From Bufo bufo (Eukaryota; Chordata; Amphibia; Anura; Bufonidae), in contig NC_053390.1 in NCBI RefSeq assembly GCF_905171765.1, positions 213,533,359-213,597,358 of the forward strand: a DNA stretch of 64,000 nucleotides, written 5' to 3'. Below the pieces are notes generated by a model. The model was not told the DNA's origin. It saw nothing but the letters and a program-made list of their open reading frames with translations, and did no database searches. Both the position numbers and the translations under genes were made by a program. Positions 10,434 to 21,230 of the stretch are shown in pieces. Within the stretch, counting starts at the first letter, position 1. The number at the start of each line of letters is the position of its first letter.

Positions 10434-11222
10434 ACAGTACAGACCAAAAGTTTGGACACACCTTCTCATTCAAAGAGTTTTCTTTATTTTCATGAGTATG
10501 AAAATTGTAGATTCACACTGAAGGCATCAAAACTATGAATTAACACATGTGGAATTATATACATAACAAACAAGTGTGAAACAACTGAAAATATGTCATA
10601 TTCTAGGTTCTTCAAAGTAGCCACCTTTTGCTTTGATTACTGCTTTGCACACTCTTGGCATTCTCTTGATGAGCTTCAAGAGGTAGTCCCCTGAAATGGT
10701 TTTCACTTCACAGGTGTGCCCTGTCAGGTTTAATAAGTGGGATTTCTTGCCTTATAAATGGGGTTGGGACCATCAGTGGCGTTGAGGAGAAGTCAGGTGG
10801 ATACACAGCTGATAGTCCTACTGAATAGACTGTTAGAATTTGTATTATGGCAAGAAAAAAGCAGCTAAGTAAAGAAAAACGAGTGGCCATCATTACTTTA
10901 AGAAATTAAGGTCAGTCAGTCAAGCGAAAAATTGGGAAAACTTTGAAAGTAAGGGCTATTTGACCATGAGGGAGAGTGATGGGGTGCTGCACCAGATGAC
11001 CTGGCCTCCACAGTCACCGGACCTGAACCCAATCGAGATGGTTTGGGGTGAGCTGGACCGCAGAGTAAAGGCAAAAGGGCCAACAAGTGCTAAGCATCTC
11101 TGGGAACTCCTTCAAGACTGTTGGAAGACCATTTCAGGGGACTACCTCTTGAAGCTCATCAAGAGAATGCCAAGAGTGTGCAAAGCAGTAATCAAAGCAA
11201 AAGGTGGCTACTTTGAAGAAGC
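10434..11222 (+). mobile_element. Tc1-like transposon C, internally deleted, right end missing
   Basis: The left end CAGTACAGACCAAAAGTTTG and the following repeat are typical of a widespread vertebrate Tc1-like family. Transposase sequence begins at 10847, but the middle is missing: the text jumps near 10950 from the N-terminal helix-turn-helix to the C-terminal catalytic block. After 11222 the expected 3' inverted repeat is absent. It interrupts the Gag frame of retroelement R1. Confidence 0.85.
10609..10702. repeat. inverted copy of the transposase 3' coding region
   Basis: The stretch just inside the left end of element C is the reverse complement of 11138-11222, the part of the gene encoding the transposase C-terminus. 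In this family the long terminal inverted repeat overlaps the coding region, and both arms are still visible here although the outer right end is lost. Confidence 0.85.
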
Positions 11223-11246
11223 CAACTCCAACAAGTCCAGGATATA
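10847..11246 (+). pseudogene. Tc1-like transposase C remnant
   Basis: It starts MARKKQLSKEKRVAIITLRN, then meets a stop and loses the central part of the protein, including the first two catalytic aspartates. The remaining C-terminal frame (10960-11247) contains [20 protein letters not shown] with the catalytic glutamate, then the family's C-terminal LWELLQDCWKTIS...RMPRVCKAVIKAKGG. Dead copy. Confidence 0.88.
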
Positions 11247-12843
11247 GGTAATTAAAAGTGTCAGGAAAAGACCTTCCTCAATGATGTATGTTAAAAGGTC
11301 AAGGAGGTCATGTTGAACGTATTACTAGATATTTAGTTTTAATGCTTAAAAGTTGTAATGTTCATCTGCAGTACCGCAGTGCTATCTGGAGGAAGATGGA
11401 CAATATTATATTATTTCATTATTTGTTCTATACCATATTAGGAGTTAATATGACATCATGGTGTTATTAGCATGCGAATACACCCACCTTACCTGATTGG
11501 GAATCCCTAATCTAAAGGGGATGATTCTTAGATAAGGGGGGGAATAATTACTTGTGTGCAGAGCAGCAAGGGAGATCCATATAGATCCAGGGATCCATAT
11601 TAAGCCATAGATCCATCCATCCATCCATCCATTCATTCAATCAAAAAGAAAACTTTACCAGAAGAAACTTGGATTATTTTTTTGGATTACTAGGAAAGTT
11701 CTTCAGAACTGGTCCCATCTGAACTTTGTCTACCTTTGACCCGGTAACGTATATTTTGTTTACTACTCGTGATATTAATAAGATATTTCTCTCGGTATAT
11801 AGCCAAGAGTTTCCATACTGTGGGAATATATAGTGTTAGGCACCTCCATAATGCTGATTATTCTCTTAGCAAAGATGCATATTGTTAATGGAAGATCTGA
11901 CATTATTTGAAAAGAGGACTAAACCCTTTGAAAGTTATTTTCCATAGTCTGATTGCCGAGCTGAATATTTTATCATATTAATATCATATATTTTTGATTG
12001 GTCATAGGAAAACAGAGTCAAGGGATAACAGTTATTTTCCTTTATAATCCGTGTTTTATTGCTATAGCCTGTTTGATTAACAGAAGATCCTAAGTTTCTC
12101 TTGGTCTATGAGTCTGTTTGTTAAAAGTATGACACTGGTTGTCATAAATCACTAAATCATACTGTGCTGATCAGATAGGGGTGTGTTAACACCACCGTGT
12201 GGTACATTTTGGGTATTATTATGTAACTTTATAATTTGTTTTGCAATTATATTGATTTTATATTCTTTGTTTTTAAATAAACGATTATATATTTTTGCAT
12301 ATACAATTGTCCCTTTGTTTCACTGCTTGCACAAATCAAACTAAGATACTTGCTAAAAAAAACTTAAAGGCGATTATGTCCGCCTGAAGGATAATATAAT
12401 TTTATGTTTTTTTTTTATCCTCTCTTTTAAATGAAGATTCTTTTTATATAGAAGATATATGACAATTCAACAATATGGGAGTCCACGCGCAAAGACTCAT
12501 TGACTATATCTTTGACTATATACTGACTTGTCCTTTGGTTACTGTTTAGTTCCTAAACTGCTCTCCTGGTGATGACCCTTGGCTACGTTTGTGACTACTT
12601 CCTGCTGACTTCACTCCTGTCTTGTCCTTTGGTTACCACGTTTAGCCCTTCATTCTCCACCTCCTGTGGAGTGCTACCCACTTTCAGATTGAGTCTTCAC
12701 ATTGATGACCATCTGACTATGCTGTGACCTCCATACTGTGTGACTGGGCACTGCTCCAGGTATTTCCTATTTCTGACCAAAGCCTATTCCTGGTTGCTGC
12801 TCCTGGTACCACCAGAAATCCGCAACTAACTGTAATTCCTGGT
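11223..12843. other. no gene recognised; AT-rich unassigned sequence
   Basis: AT-rich, without open frames that look coding. It holds a short (ATCC)n run at about 11612-11632 and an AATAAA at about 12275. By position it could include the 5' LTR/leader of retroelement R1 (which reads leftward), but no paired LTR is visible to test this. Confidence 0.4.
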
Positions 12844-13186
12844 CTCCTGGGCAGGGCAGTTTCTAGGGAAATTTGCCAACAGGGCGAACATCAAAAAAGC
12901 CCCCCCCTCATTGTGGGCGGATCTCTGCCGTGCCCCATTGTAGTTGATGGGGGCGGCGGGCATTCAGTCTGCAGTGCCGGATCCAGAGTATTCCGTCAGG
13001 CTGTTCTCAGCTGGAACAGCCTGCCAGAATCACTAACCCAGTTGTGAAAGTAGCCTAATACAGCCCCACATACCTCTTACATCCAGTGACGTCTCCTTTG
13101 ATGTAGATGTTTTCTTTCTTTATCTTCTCCATTCAGACCAGACCGCCATGATGATTTCTGGAACACAATGCTCTAAAAAATAACAG

Positions 13187-14113
13187 TTATTTTCAAATGG
13201 TCACTAAGACCAATAGTTGTCTCTAGGTTGACACGTGTGATAATTTCAAGCTAAAACGTAACATTTATTATTTTATATAAATAAAACACTACACTGAACT
13301 AACATTTAAAATTATCAGCTATGCCTGCATGTGAATCGTAAGTATTATTGAGACATGTGGAGCCCTTGGATAGGTATGGAGGTGCTACTGATCGCTCTGC
13401 TCCCCTATTCTGCTAGGCTGCTTTATATTTAGCAGCCAATGCAGGTTGATTCTATTGCCAACTCTGTTACTGCACAGTGCTGGGTCTCACACGGTAACTG
13501 ATGAGCACTCGCTCCACACGGTCTGCCTATCTAGCTGCCGCTGTCTTAAAAGTTATAAGTTGTGAAACGGAAGCATACACTGTCTAAAAACCACATGCTC
13601 TACAGCACTCTGCCCCCGACATGTTTCGCCAACTAACTTGGCGTCTTCAGGGGTATGGGCAGTCTGCTGGCGAAACATGTCGGGGGGCAGAGTGCTGTAG
13701 AGCATGTGGTTTATAGACAGTGTATGCTTGCGTTTCACAACTTATAACTGTTAAGACAGCGGCAGCTAGATAGGCAGACCGTGTGGAGTGAGTGCTCATC
13801 AGTTACCGTGTGAGACCCAGCACTGTGCAGTAACAGAGTTGGCAATAGAATCAACCTGCATTGGCTGCTAAATATAAAGCAGCCTAGCAGAATAGGGGAG
13901 CAGATCAATCAGTAGCACCTCCATACCTATCCAAGGGCTCCACAAGTCTCAATAATACTTACGATTCACATGCAGGCATAGCTGATAATTTCAAATGTTA
14001 GTTCAGTGTAGTGTTTTATTTATATAAAATAATAAATGTTACGTTTTAGCTTGAAATTATCACACGTGTCAACCTAGAGACAACTATTGGTCTTAGTGAC
14101 CATTTGAAAATAA
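13187..14113. repeat. 0.93-kb near-perfect palindrome
   Basis: From TTATTTTCAAATGGTC to GACCATTTGAAAATAA the two halves are reverse complements with few mismatches, about 450 bp per arm. A short spacer lies near 13,642-13,665, around the motif GGCGTCTTCAGGGG between two copies of CATGTTTCGCC. The ORF at 13,553-13,738 is a by-product. It is probably a foldback element nested in the hAT-like composite. Confidence 0.92.
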
Positions 14114-14146
14114 TAATTAAATTGTGTCTCAACACGTTGTGAAGGG

Positions 14147-15303
14147 TCACCCAAAATAGCTAAAAAATAACTGCACCCAGCAAATAGTGTCCCTGACACT
14201 AATAGTGTAACCATAATGTTCCCCAAAAATAACTGTGCTAAGCTGATACTGTGCCATGGTGCCCCCACAGTAATAGTGCTCCCAAAAATCCCAACAAAAG
14301 TGATAATTCTGTGCCAGAGTGCACTTAGTAGCTCCTACAGTGCCCCCAACAGTAATTGTGTCCCAGAAGTACGGTAATAATGCTCCCATAGTCCCCCAGT
14401 TGTAATAAAGCCCACCATAATGCCCCTGGTAGTAATAATTATATTTATAGTGTGTGCCAGTGCAAAAAATGCCCCGTTGTGTGTCAGTAAAAAAAAAAAA
14501 ATCTCTTAGTGCCCCCAGTAGAGCCAATATCCCCAGAATGCCCTCATGTGTTCCAATGACCAGTACTGTGTGCCACTAGAAAAAAAACTTTGTGTCCCCA
14601 GTTGAGCTTAGGTGCCCATAGTGCCCCCATAATTTGTGACAGTATAAAATACTCCTATATAGTGCCCCCAGAAGATGCCCTATAGTGCTCCTCCCCCGTC
14701 CCCATAGTGTCCTCCATAATGTGCCAGTATAAAATGCCCCTATAGACTGCCCCACATAGATGCCCCCATAATGCTCCTCTCCCCCTTCCCCATAGTGGCA
14801 CCAAAATGGTTGCCAGTATTAAATGCCCCTATATAATGCCCCCATAGTGCTATTCTCCCCCACTTCTCCATAGTGCCCCCCATAATGCGTGCCAGTAAAT
14901 AGGGCCCCCAGTAAATGCCCCCATAGTGCTCCTTTACCCCCCACTTATCCATAGAGCCCCCCATGAGTGCCAGTATATAGGGTCCCCATAGTGCCCCCCA
15001 TATTGTGCCAGTATATAGTGCCCCCATAGTGCTTCCCCTCTTCTCCATAGTGGCCCCCCATATTGTGCCAGTATATAGGGCCCCCCCATAGTGCCCCCCC
15101 TTATTTGTGCCAGTATATAGAACCCCCATAGTGCTTCCCCCTCTTCTCCATAGTGCCCCCATATTTTGGCAGTATATAGGGCCCCCATAGTGCCCCCTCC
15201 ATATTGTGCCAGTATATAGAGCCCCCATAGTGCTTCCCCTCTCCTCCGTAGTGCCCCTCCATATTGTGCCAGTATATAGGGCCCCCTCCCCCCTTCTTGT
15301 CAC
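14147..15303. repeat. degenerate GC-rich tandem array
   Basis: Imperfect units of roughly 30 and 60 bp built from GTGCCAGTATATAGGGCC and CCCCCATAGTGCCCC. The clearest copies are between 14,640 and 15,290; the left part is more diverged. The unit length keeps a minus-strand frame open for 187 residues of MGALYTGTIW-type repeats, which is an artefact of periodicity. Confidence 0.85.
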
Positions 15304-15338
15304 ATTATACTATAAAAAATAAAAACAATAAACACATA

Positions 15339-16173
15339 TGTGGCAAAACCAACCTCGCCACTGGGTTTTGGAGGGGCCTGTTTACCAGCCTCTTGCCCCA
15401 GGATTATGGGCCCTCTCATCAGCCAGGCCTCATTTGTTCACAAAGGAATTGGACTAACTTGAAACCCTGGTCTAATTCGTGCCATTTTGGGATGTTAAAT
15501 GTCTGTGTGTATTGAAAAGGGTGGGACATTGTATACGTTGAGTAGGGAGGTCTGTTCCATTGTCTCTCTGTGTGTATTGGCGATGCCCTTTGTCCTGAGA
15601 GATAATTGAATTATGTCTCGGTTGTCTCCAGGACAGAGGATTTTGTGTATTCGCCTGCCTGTGATGATTGCATCAACCCAGTGTGAGGTAATTCTATCAC
15701 GGGCAGAGGGGAGGATTTTGGGTGGGAGTGTCTGAGTGTATTGTACGTGGTTATTGGCTGTTTTTACAAAACCCTGTGGGTGGTAACCTTGTTGGAAGAT
15801 GTGTATAAAATGCTTGTTTGTTAAAAATAAAGAGTTCCTGTTTTTATACCTTCATGAAGTTTTGGCTCATGTTTGGGGAATGGGATAACTACACTCTTGG
15901 GGATTGCTATATCATAATACTCCCCTGAGTATAAGCTCTTGTAAGAGCTTGTTCCTGTCTCTGCATTTAGGAGAGGTTCACCCACTGGAGCCTGGAGCCT
16001 TGTCGTAGGTCCAGGGTGGGTAGGAGACGGCGAGACCTCCACCAAGCTTCGGCGGTTCGTGGGGTCTGCAGTGCTGACGGTGTCAAGTGGAGTGCTTGGA
16101 GTCCTCTGGAAGCACTAGGAGCATCTATCTATCGACGGAGGTACCCGGTCGGGGTGCTAGGTGTTCCGTTACA
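15339..16173 (+). mobile_element. solo LTR of a retrovirus-like element
   Basis: It begins TGTGGCAAAACC, ends GTGTTCCGTTACA, and is flanked by an exact 5-bp duplication ACATA (15334-15338 and 16174-16178). It is 835 bp long. A TATA box (TATAAAA, 15804-15810) is followed at once by AATAAA (15826-15831). No internal retroviral genes are present, so recombination between two LTRs has left one. It lies inside the hAT-like composite and is younger than it. Confidence 0.92.
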
Positions 16174-16579
16174 ACATATACTTACCTTATGCTGCTGTAA
16201 GCGATGCAATGCAGGCCTCTTCCGGCCTGTGTCCCACTCTGTACGGCTCAGGCGGCGCGATGATGTCATCGCGCCACCTGCACCGGCCTCTGATAGGCTA
16301 CAGGCACTGTAGCCTATCAGAGGAAGGGGCAAAGGAGATGCCTCTTCCTTGCTCCTCCGCACTGTTCATCTGTATCGCTGTCCTGAGGACGGCGATACAG
16401 ATGAATTTGGAGATGAGCACTTCCAAAATGCGCTCATCTCCACTCCTGCTGCCTCCGGACAGAAAGGGCCCCCCTCCGGCGCTGGGCCCTGCTGACGGTG
16501 CCCCCCCCCCCCCCGCTTCTGTCCTGAGGGATGCGCCCCGTGCGGTCGCACCCCTCGCCTGCCTCTAGAAACGGCCCTG
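16174..16579. other. GC-rich tail of the hAT-like composite with hairpins
   Basis: Contains the inverted pair CGCGATGATGTCATCGCG (self-complementary, about 16257-16274) and a CTGATAGGCTACAGGCACTG/TAGCCTATCAG hairpin (16290-16322). It also has another hairpin around CTGTATCGC/GCGATACAG and a run of about 13 C at 16500. No gene seen. Confidence 0.6.
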
Positions 16580-16587
16580 CTCCTGGG

Positions 16588-17134
16588 CGTTGTGTCCCTA
16601 TATTCTGGACTCCGCTCCCCACTTCACCATTCAGCTCAGCTGCCAGTACTCCCCAGCAGCAGCACAATATGCTGTCACACATCGCACTGCTGGAGTGTAT
16701 AGGAGGAGCATGCCGGCCGGGAATCAGCCTCTGCTGCTCTCATACAACAGCACGATGTGTAATAGTATCCTGATGCTGCTGTGGGGAGCTGTGAGCATTG
16801 GAGGAACCAATTACCATAATTACTGTGAGGGGCACAATGTGGGAATTACTAATGTAAAGGGGGGCACATATAGGCATTACTACTGTAAAGGGGGAACAGT
16901 GTGGGGAAGCAGTGTGAAGCGAGGAACCCCCCCTCCCCCCGAACCTGTCCCAGTGACATTCTAGGATGAGTTGCTGGAGTGAGGTACAGTAGATAATCAT
17001 TTTTTACTTACTTGCTTTATCAATGTGGCTAAAATATGATGCACCAAATTTTGGTGCAAATCCTGCTAGAATTTAGATGTAGCCACAGTAATAAATGTGG
17101 GCCATTGTGTTTATGAAATAAAACAAATTACAGC
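16588..17134. other. no gene recognised
   Basis: Sequence to the right of the hAT-like element; short spurious frames only. Confidence 0.5.
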
Positions 17135-17137
17135 TAA

Positions 17138-17583
17138 GGCTACTTTCACATTGGCGTTTCTGGGTCCGCTTCTGAGATCCGTTTCAAGGCTCTCACAAGT
17201 GGCCCAAAACGGATCAGTTCAGCCCCAATGCATTCTGAATGGATAAGGATCTGTTCAGAATGCATCAGTTTGGCTGCGTTTGGTCTCTGCAGCTTGCAGC
17301 GTCTTGGGTGACCGTCTGACTATGCGGAGCCAAACGGATCCGCCCTGACTTACAATGTAAGTCAATGGGGATGGATCAGTTTTTCACTGACACAATATGG
17401 TGCAATTGAAAACGGATCCGTCCCCCATTGACTTTCAATGTAAGTCAGGACGGATCTTTTTTTTAAAAATGAATAATGCAAACGGATCTGTTATGAACGG
17501 ATATAAGCGTTTGCATTATCGGTGCGGATACGTCTGTGCAGATACAAGACGGATCCGCACTGAACGCCAGTGTGAAAGTAGCC
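17138..17583. mobile_element. TTCACAC foldback (Harbinger-like MITE), ACGGATCCG type
   Basis: Inverted ends GGCTACTTTCACATTGGCGT and ACGCCAGTGTGAAAGTAGCC. Flanks are TAA and TGA, one base from an exact TWA duplication. The interior is dense in ACGGATCCG-like words and 'CATTGACTTTCAATG' hairpins. Noncoding. Confidence 0.82.
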
Positions 17584-17585
17584 TG

Positions 17586-18463
17586 AGGGCTGGGGATTGC
17601 TTAGATAAAAGGGTTTTTCCAGTAATAATGATTTTCTTTAGCAAGTGCCCACAGCCTGCTCCCTGCTGCTCCGGTTCTCCTCTGTCTCCATCTTCTGGCA
17701 GTGCATGGGCTGAAGCCAGTAGCTATGACAATGCCTATGAACCATTGTGTGGGGACCGGAAGATGGAGGCAGCACAAAGGACTGGAGCAGCAGGTAAGTA
17801 TCAATCTTCTGTTTCAGGGGGCAAGCTGCGGGCACTTAAAAATCATTACCAGAAAACCCCAGTACCTGGACCACTTTACCTCCCCACATTGCAATAGCCA
17901 TAACCTTTTTGATTTTCCATTCATATAGCTAATGAGGGCTTTTGTATTTTTTAAGGGCATCATTTAATTTACCATGTCTGTGGTTAAATGGAAAAAACAG
18001 ACACAATTCCGCCAAGGTTTTTGGAGTCTGACATCAGTTTTCACTATTCTGTGGATCAATGCATTAAATGATGGGGTTCGGCGGGATGGCCGCTCCCCAC
18101 CATTGCGGCTGGGTACCCGCTGTGTATGGAGTGGGCTCACTGCAGCAGCCCTCTCATACATTCCCTCAACCACAGTGAGGTACGAGTACACCACGATGGT
18201 CTAAGGGGTTTGCCAGTTTACACTACTAGCGGCATATTTGCTGGGAACAGCATATGCACCCAGCTACTGACAAGTATTATTACTCAATTGGCGCTGATGT
18301 CCTATGGTTTAATAAGACTCATTTGTATTTACATGCAGGTCCGCTTACCTTCTTTGCTCTGACCATGGCTGCTGATGGAGGGTCCTGCCCATCAGCACAT
18401 TCCATTCACTTACACTGGGGACTGACTGCCCATTCACATGGGAAAATTGGCAGTCTGTCTTCC
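17586..18463. other. no gene recognised
   Basis: Mixed sequence. It includes an imperfect inverted pair (about 17,640-17,720 against 17,700-17,830) with CACAATGGTTCATAGGC-type arms, possibly another decayed foldback. The frames here show no conserved motif. Confidence 0.4.
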
Positions 18464-18466
18464 TTA

Positions 18467-18917
18467 GGCCTCTTTCACACTACCGTTTTTTTTTTCCGTT
18501 TTGCGGGCCGTTTTTTGCGTTCCGTATACGGAACCATTCATTTCAATGGTTCCGCAAAAAAAAGTAATGTACTCCGTATGCATTCCGTTTCCGTATTTCC
18601 GTTCCGTTGAAAGATAGAACATGTCCTATATTTGGCCGCAAATCACATTCCGTGGCTCCATTAAAGTCAATGGGTCCGCAAAAAAAACGGAATGCATACG
18701 GAAATGCATCCGTATGTCTTCCGTATCCATTCCGTTTTTTGCGGAACCATCTATTGAAAATGTTATGCCCAGCCCAATTTTCTCTATGTAATTACTGTAT
18801 ACTGTATATGCCATACGGAAAAACGGAACCGAAACGGAAACACAAAACGGAACAACGGATCCGTGAAAAACAGAACGCAAAACACTGAAATCGACATACT
18901 GTAGTGTGAAAGAGGCC
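18467..18917. mobile_element. TTCACAC foldback (Harbinger-like MITE)
   Basis: Ends GGCCTCTTTCACACTAC and GTAGTGTGAAAGAGGCC with exact TTA on both sides (18464-18466, 18918-18920). The interior repeats CCGTATACGGAA, TTCCGTTTT and CCGCAAAA words. Noncoding; the 160-aa minus-strand frame across it is chance. Confidence 0.88.
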
Positions 18918-19763
18918 TTAGGGTACGTGCAACACAGTGCAGATTTACTTGCAGAAAATCTGATTGTAATCTGCACCAAAACTGCACATAAATCCACACT
19001 ACATGTTGCGGTTTTTGGTGCAGATTTTCCGCAGCTCTCACCCTTCCATTGAAAAGGGTGAAATCCACACAAGAAAAATGCAACAATTGAGATTTTGACA
19101 GATTTCAAAATCTACACAGGTCAATTTACTAAGAAAACATTTTGTCTAATCTCGTACACTTTGCTGGTGCTGTATTAAACTGCGGTTTTTCCACATGAAA
19201 TTTGCACTGAAAGTTTTTTTACAAAGTTGCAGATTTTTTTTGGGGTGAATTAACGTGCACATTTCCTGTATCAGAATCTCTTCATTCAATTCAACAGGAA
19301 ACTGATTATGCAGTGGAAAACTCTGCATAAAAAGTCTGTAACAAAATCCAGACCTAGTAATTAGTTGGATCTCCCTCTGGTGTTTTTTTTTGTACTAAGA
19401 CTGACGTGTGAAACACTGGTTTTAGTAACTTGCCCCCAATGTGGTTGTTCTCTTCTGTCAAATCCCAGCATTATAGCTTATGTCATTGTGAAACCCTCTG
19501 CTGTTCTGTAACTCTCACTTGTTTTTCTGGAAGCTGTTGAACATTTTGTTTGCAAGCCAAAGAAGGAAACAAACTGCTTCCGGTCTTGCATCAGATGTAG
19601 TGTGATCTTTCCTATTGGTGATGTTAAATTCATAGCTGATGCAGCACTGACAGCTTCTAAGGCAAAAAAGACATAAAGCAGATTTTTCTTATTTAACATT
19701 ACATGATTAGAATTTCACATGCTTCAGCCGCTTTCACATGGTCATTTTCACCAGTATTTGTAA
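18918..19763. other. probable partial foldback, then unassigned sequence
   Basis: 18,921-19,100 (GGGTACGTGCAACACAGTGC, GCAGATTTTCCGCAG, CCTTCCATTGAAAAGGGTG) matches the family seen at 46.2-46.8 kb. Its right end was not located. From about 19,140 to 19,763 nothing was recognised. Confidence 0.45.
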
Positions 19764-19955
19764 GGGTACCTTCACACTAGCGGCAGGGGACTCCGGCGGG
19801 TGAACAGCCGGTCGGCTCCGTCCTGCAGCTAGTTCACGTGTGCCCCCGGACTGCCGCTCCGTCCCCATTGACTATAATGGGGGTGGGGACAGAGTTCCGA
19901 CAGCAGCGCACGCCAAGAGGCGGCCGGACTAAAAGTACAGCATGCGACACAGGAA
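19764..19955. mobile_element. truncated TTCACAC foldback
   Basis: Left end GGGTACCTTCACACTAGCGG with CCATTGACTATAATGG hairpin. The right end is missing where the next element begins. Confidence 0.6.
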
Positions 19956-19964
19956 AATGTACAG

Positions 19965-20604
19965 GGGCTCATGCACATGGCCGTAACTGTTTTTATGGTC
20001 TGCAAAACACGGATACCGGCCGAGAGCCTGCAGCCATTTTCTTTTCACTCCTTCACAAATGTCCTATCCTTATCCGCAAAACAGACAATAGGACATGTTC
20101 TATTTTTTTGTGGGGCCGCAGAACGGACTTACAGATGAGCGAATTTCATATTTTGAAATTCGTTTGTGCTTTGTTTGGTGGTAAAAGCAAAATTGCATTA
20201 TGGATTCCGTTACCACGGACCATAACGGAATGCATAACAGAATGCCTTTAGAGGCATTCAGTCATAATAGAAATCTATGGCCTGCATAACGGATCCGTCC
20301 AGTTAACGTTATGCTGGAGTCCTCTGCTGCATAACGTAAACCGGACGGATCTGTTATGCAGGCCATAGACTTCTATTATGACGGAATGCCAATAAAAGCT
20401 TTCCGTTATAGAATTGCATTATGGTCCATGGTAACGGAATCCATAACGCAATTCTGCTTTTACCACCAAACGAAGTGCAAACGAATTTCATAACATGAAA
20501 TTCGCTCATCCCTAGTGCACATCTTTTGCGGCCCCACTGAAGTGAATGGGTCAACAAAATGTGGATCAGATACGGACAAAAAATATGTTCGTGTGCATGA
20601 GCCC
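19965..20604. mobile_element. TGCACAC-type foldback, carrying a nested foldback
   Basis: Ends GGGCTCATGCACATGGCCGT and GTGTGCATGAGCCC. The right flank is TAA, the left flank CAG. The interior matches the CCGCAAAACACGG type and is split at about 20,130-20,514 by another foldback element. Confidence 0.75.
20130..20514. mobile_element. GATGAGCGAA foldback nested in the previous element
   Basis: Inverted ends TACAGATGAGCGAATTTC and GAAATTCGCTCATCCCTA, with arms of about 190 bp built of CATAACGGA/TCCGTTATG words. The same end type occurs at 28,014-28,181, where an 8-bp duplication marks it as hAT-like. No clean duplication is visible here. Confidence 0.75.
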
Positions 20605-20683
20605 TAAGGAAAAGATTTGAGCCCCTTCTCCATTTTGGGCGCTCTCTTCTTTTTGGCATACAAATACTGATGCAAAATGATAA

Positions 20684-21029
20684 GGGGGTCACTTATTAAG
20701 ACCAGCGTTTTAGACGGCGGTCTTAATATCCCCTATAGCTGGCGGTGGATCTGCCGGAGATATGTTGAGGCGCCGCCCCCCCTACATAACTTTGGCAGAT
20801 CCACCGCCACTTCTAAATGTAAGACAGCAAGGAAGCTGTCTTACATTTAGACTATTTTTTTTATGCCTAAACCAGGCATAGAAAATGGTGAGACAGGCCC
20901 GCAAGCCCGTCCCCTTCCCCCACCATGCCCACTTTTTCAGACCTGGCTTAAGCGGAGAAAAGTCGCAGATTGCAATCTGCGCCAGAAATACTCCTACTGT
21001 AGGTGTATTTCTGATTAGAAATGACCCCC
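20684..21029. mobile_element. GGGGGTCA-ended foldback with TAA target duplication
   Basis: Ends GGGGGTCACTTATTAAGACC and GATTAGAAATGACCCCC are imperfect inverted repeats with TAA on both sides (20681-20683, 21030-21032). The 3-bp TWA duplication again points to the PIF/Harbinger group, but with a different terminal sequence from the TTCACAC family. Confidence 0.68.
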
Positions 21030-21230
21030 TAAGTTAGTGGTCTAAGGATGGGTTCAAAAGAAGGTTTTTGCAGAAATTTGTCTGCACCTTTGCATTTTAG
21101 TAGTTTTTTTTTTTTTTGCACATGGTTTTTCGTGCTTTTTGCACCAAAGACACCAGCTCCAGATGTTAGCTGAAGATCTATAATCCTGGATTCAAATCTA
21201 AACAGCAACACAGAGTTATGTGCACCCTTA

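Larger units (their letters stand above)
12852..16579. mobile_element. composite hAT-like element, 3.7 kb, 8-bp target duplication
   Basis: Ends CAGGGCAGTTTCTAG (12852) and, inverted, CAGGGCCGTTTCTAG (16579) are imperfect terminal repeats. They are flanked by an exact 8-bp duplication CTCCTGGG (12844-12851 and 16580-16587). An 8-bp duplication with short CAG...CTG ends is the hAT superfamily signature. The interior has no transposase. It holds a 0.93-kb palindrome, about 1.15 kb of GC-rich tandem repeat, a solo LTR and a GC-rich hairpin segment. It was presumably mobilised in trans, or grew by later insertions. Confidence 0.8.

Noticed and set aside
14740..15303. 187-residue minus-strand frame with repeated MGALYTGTIW units
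   Set aside because: It follows the period of a noncoding tandem array; unit variants carry shifts and there is no start context or conserved domain.
18626..19108. 160-residue minus-strand frame
   Set aside because: It runs across a TTCACAC foldback and has no protein motif; similar chance frames recur in sister elements.
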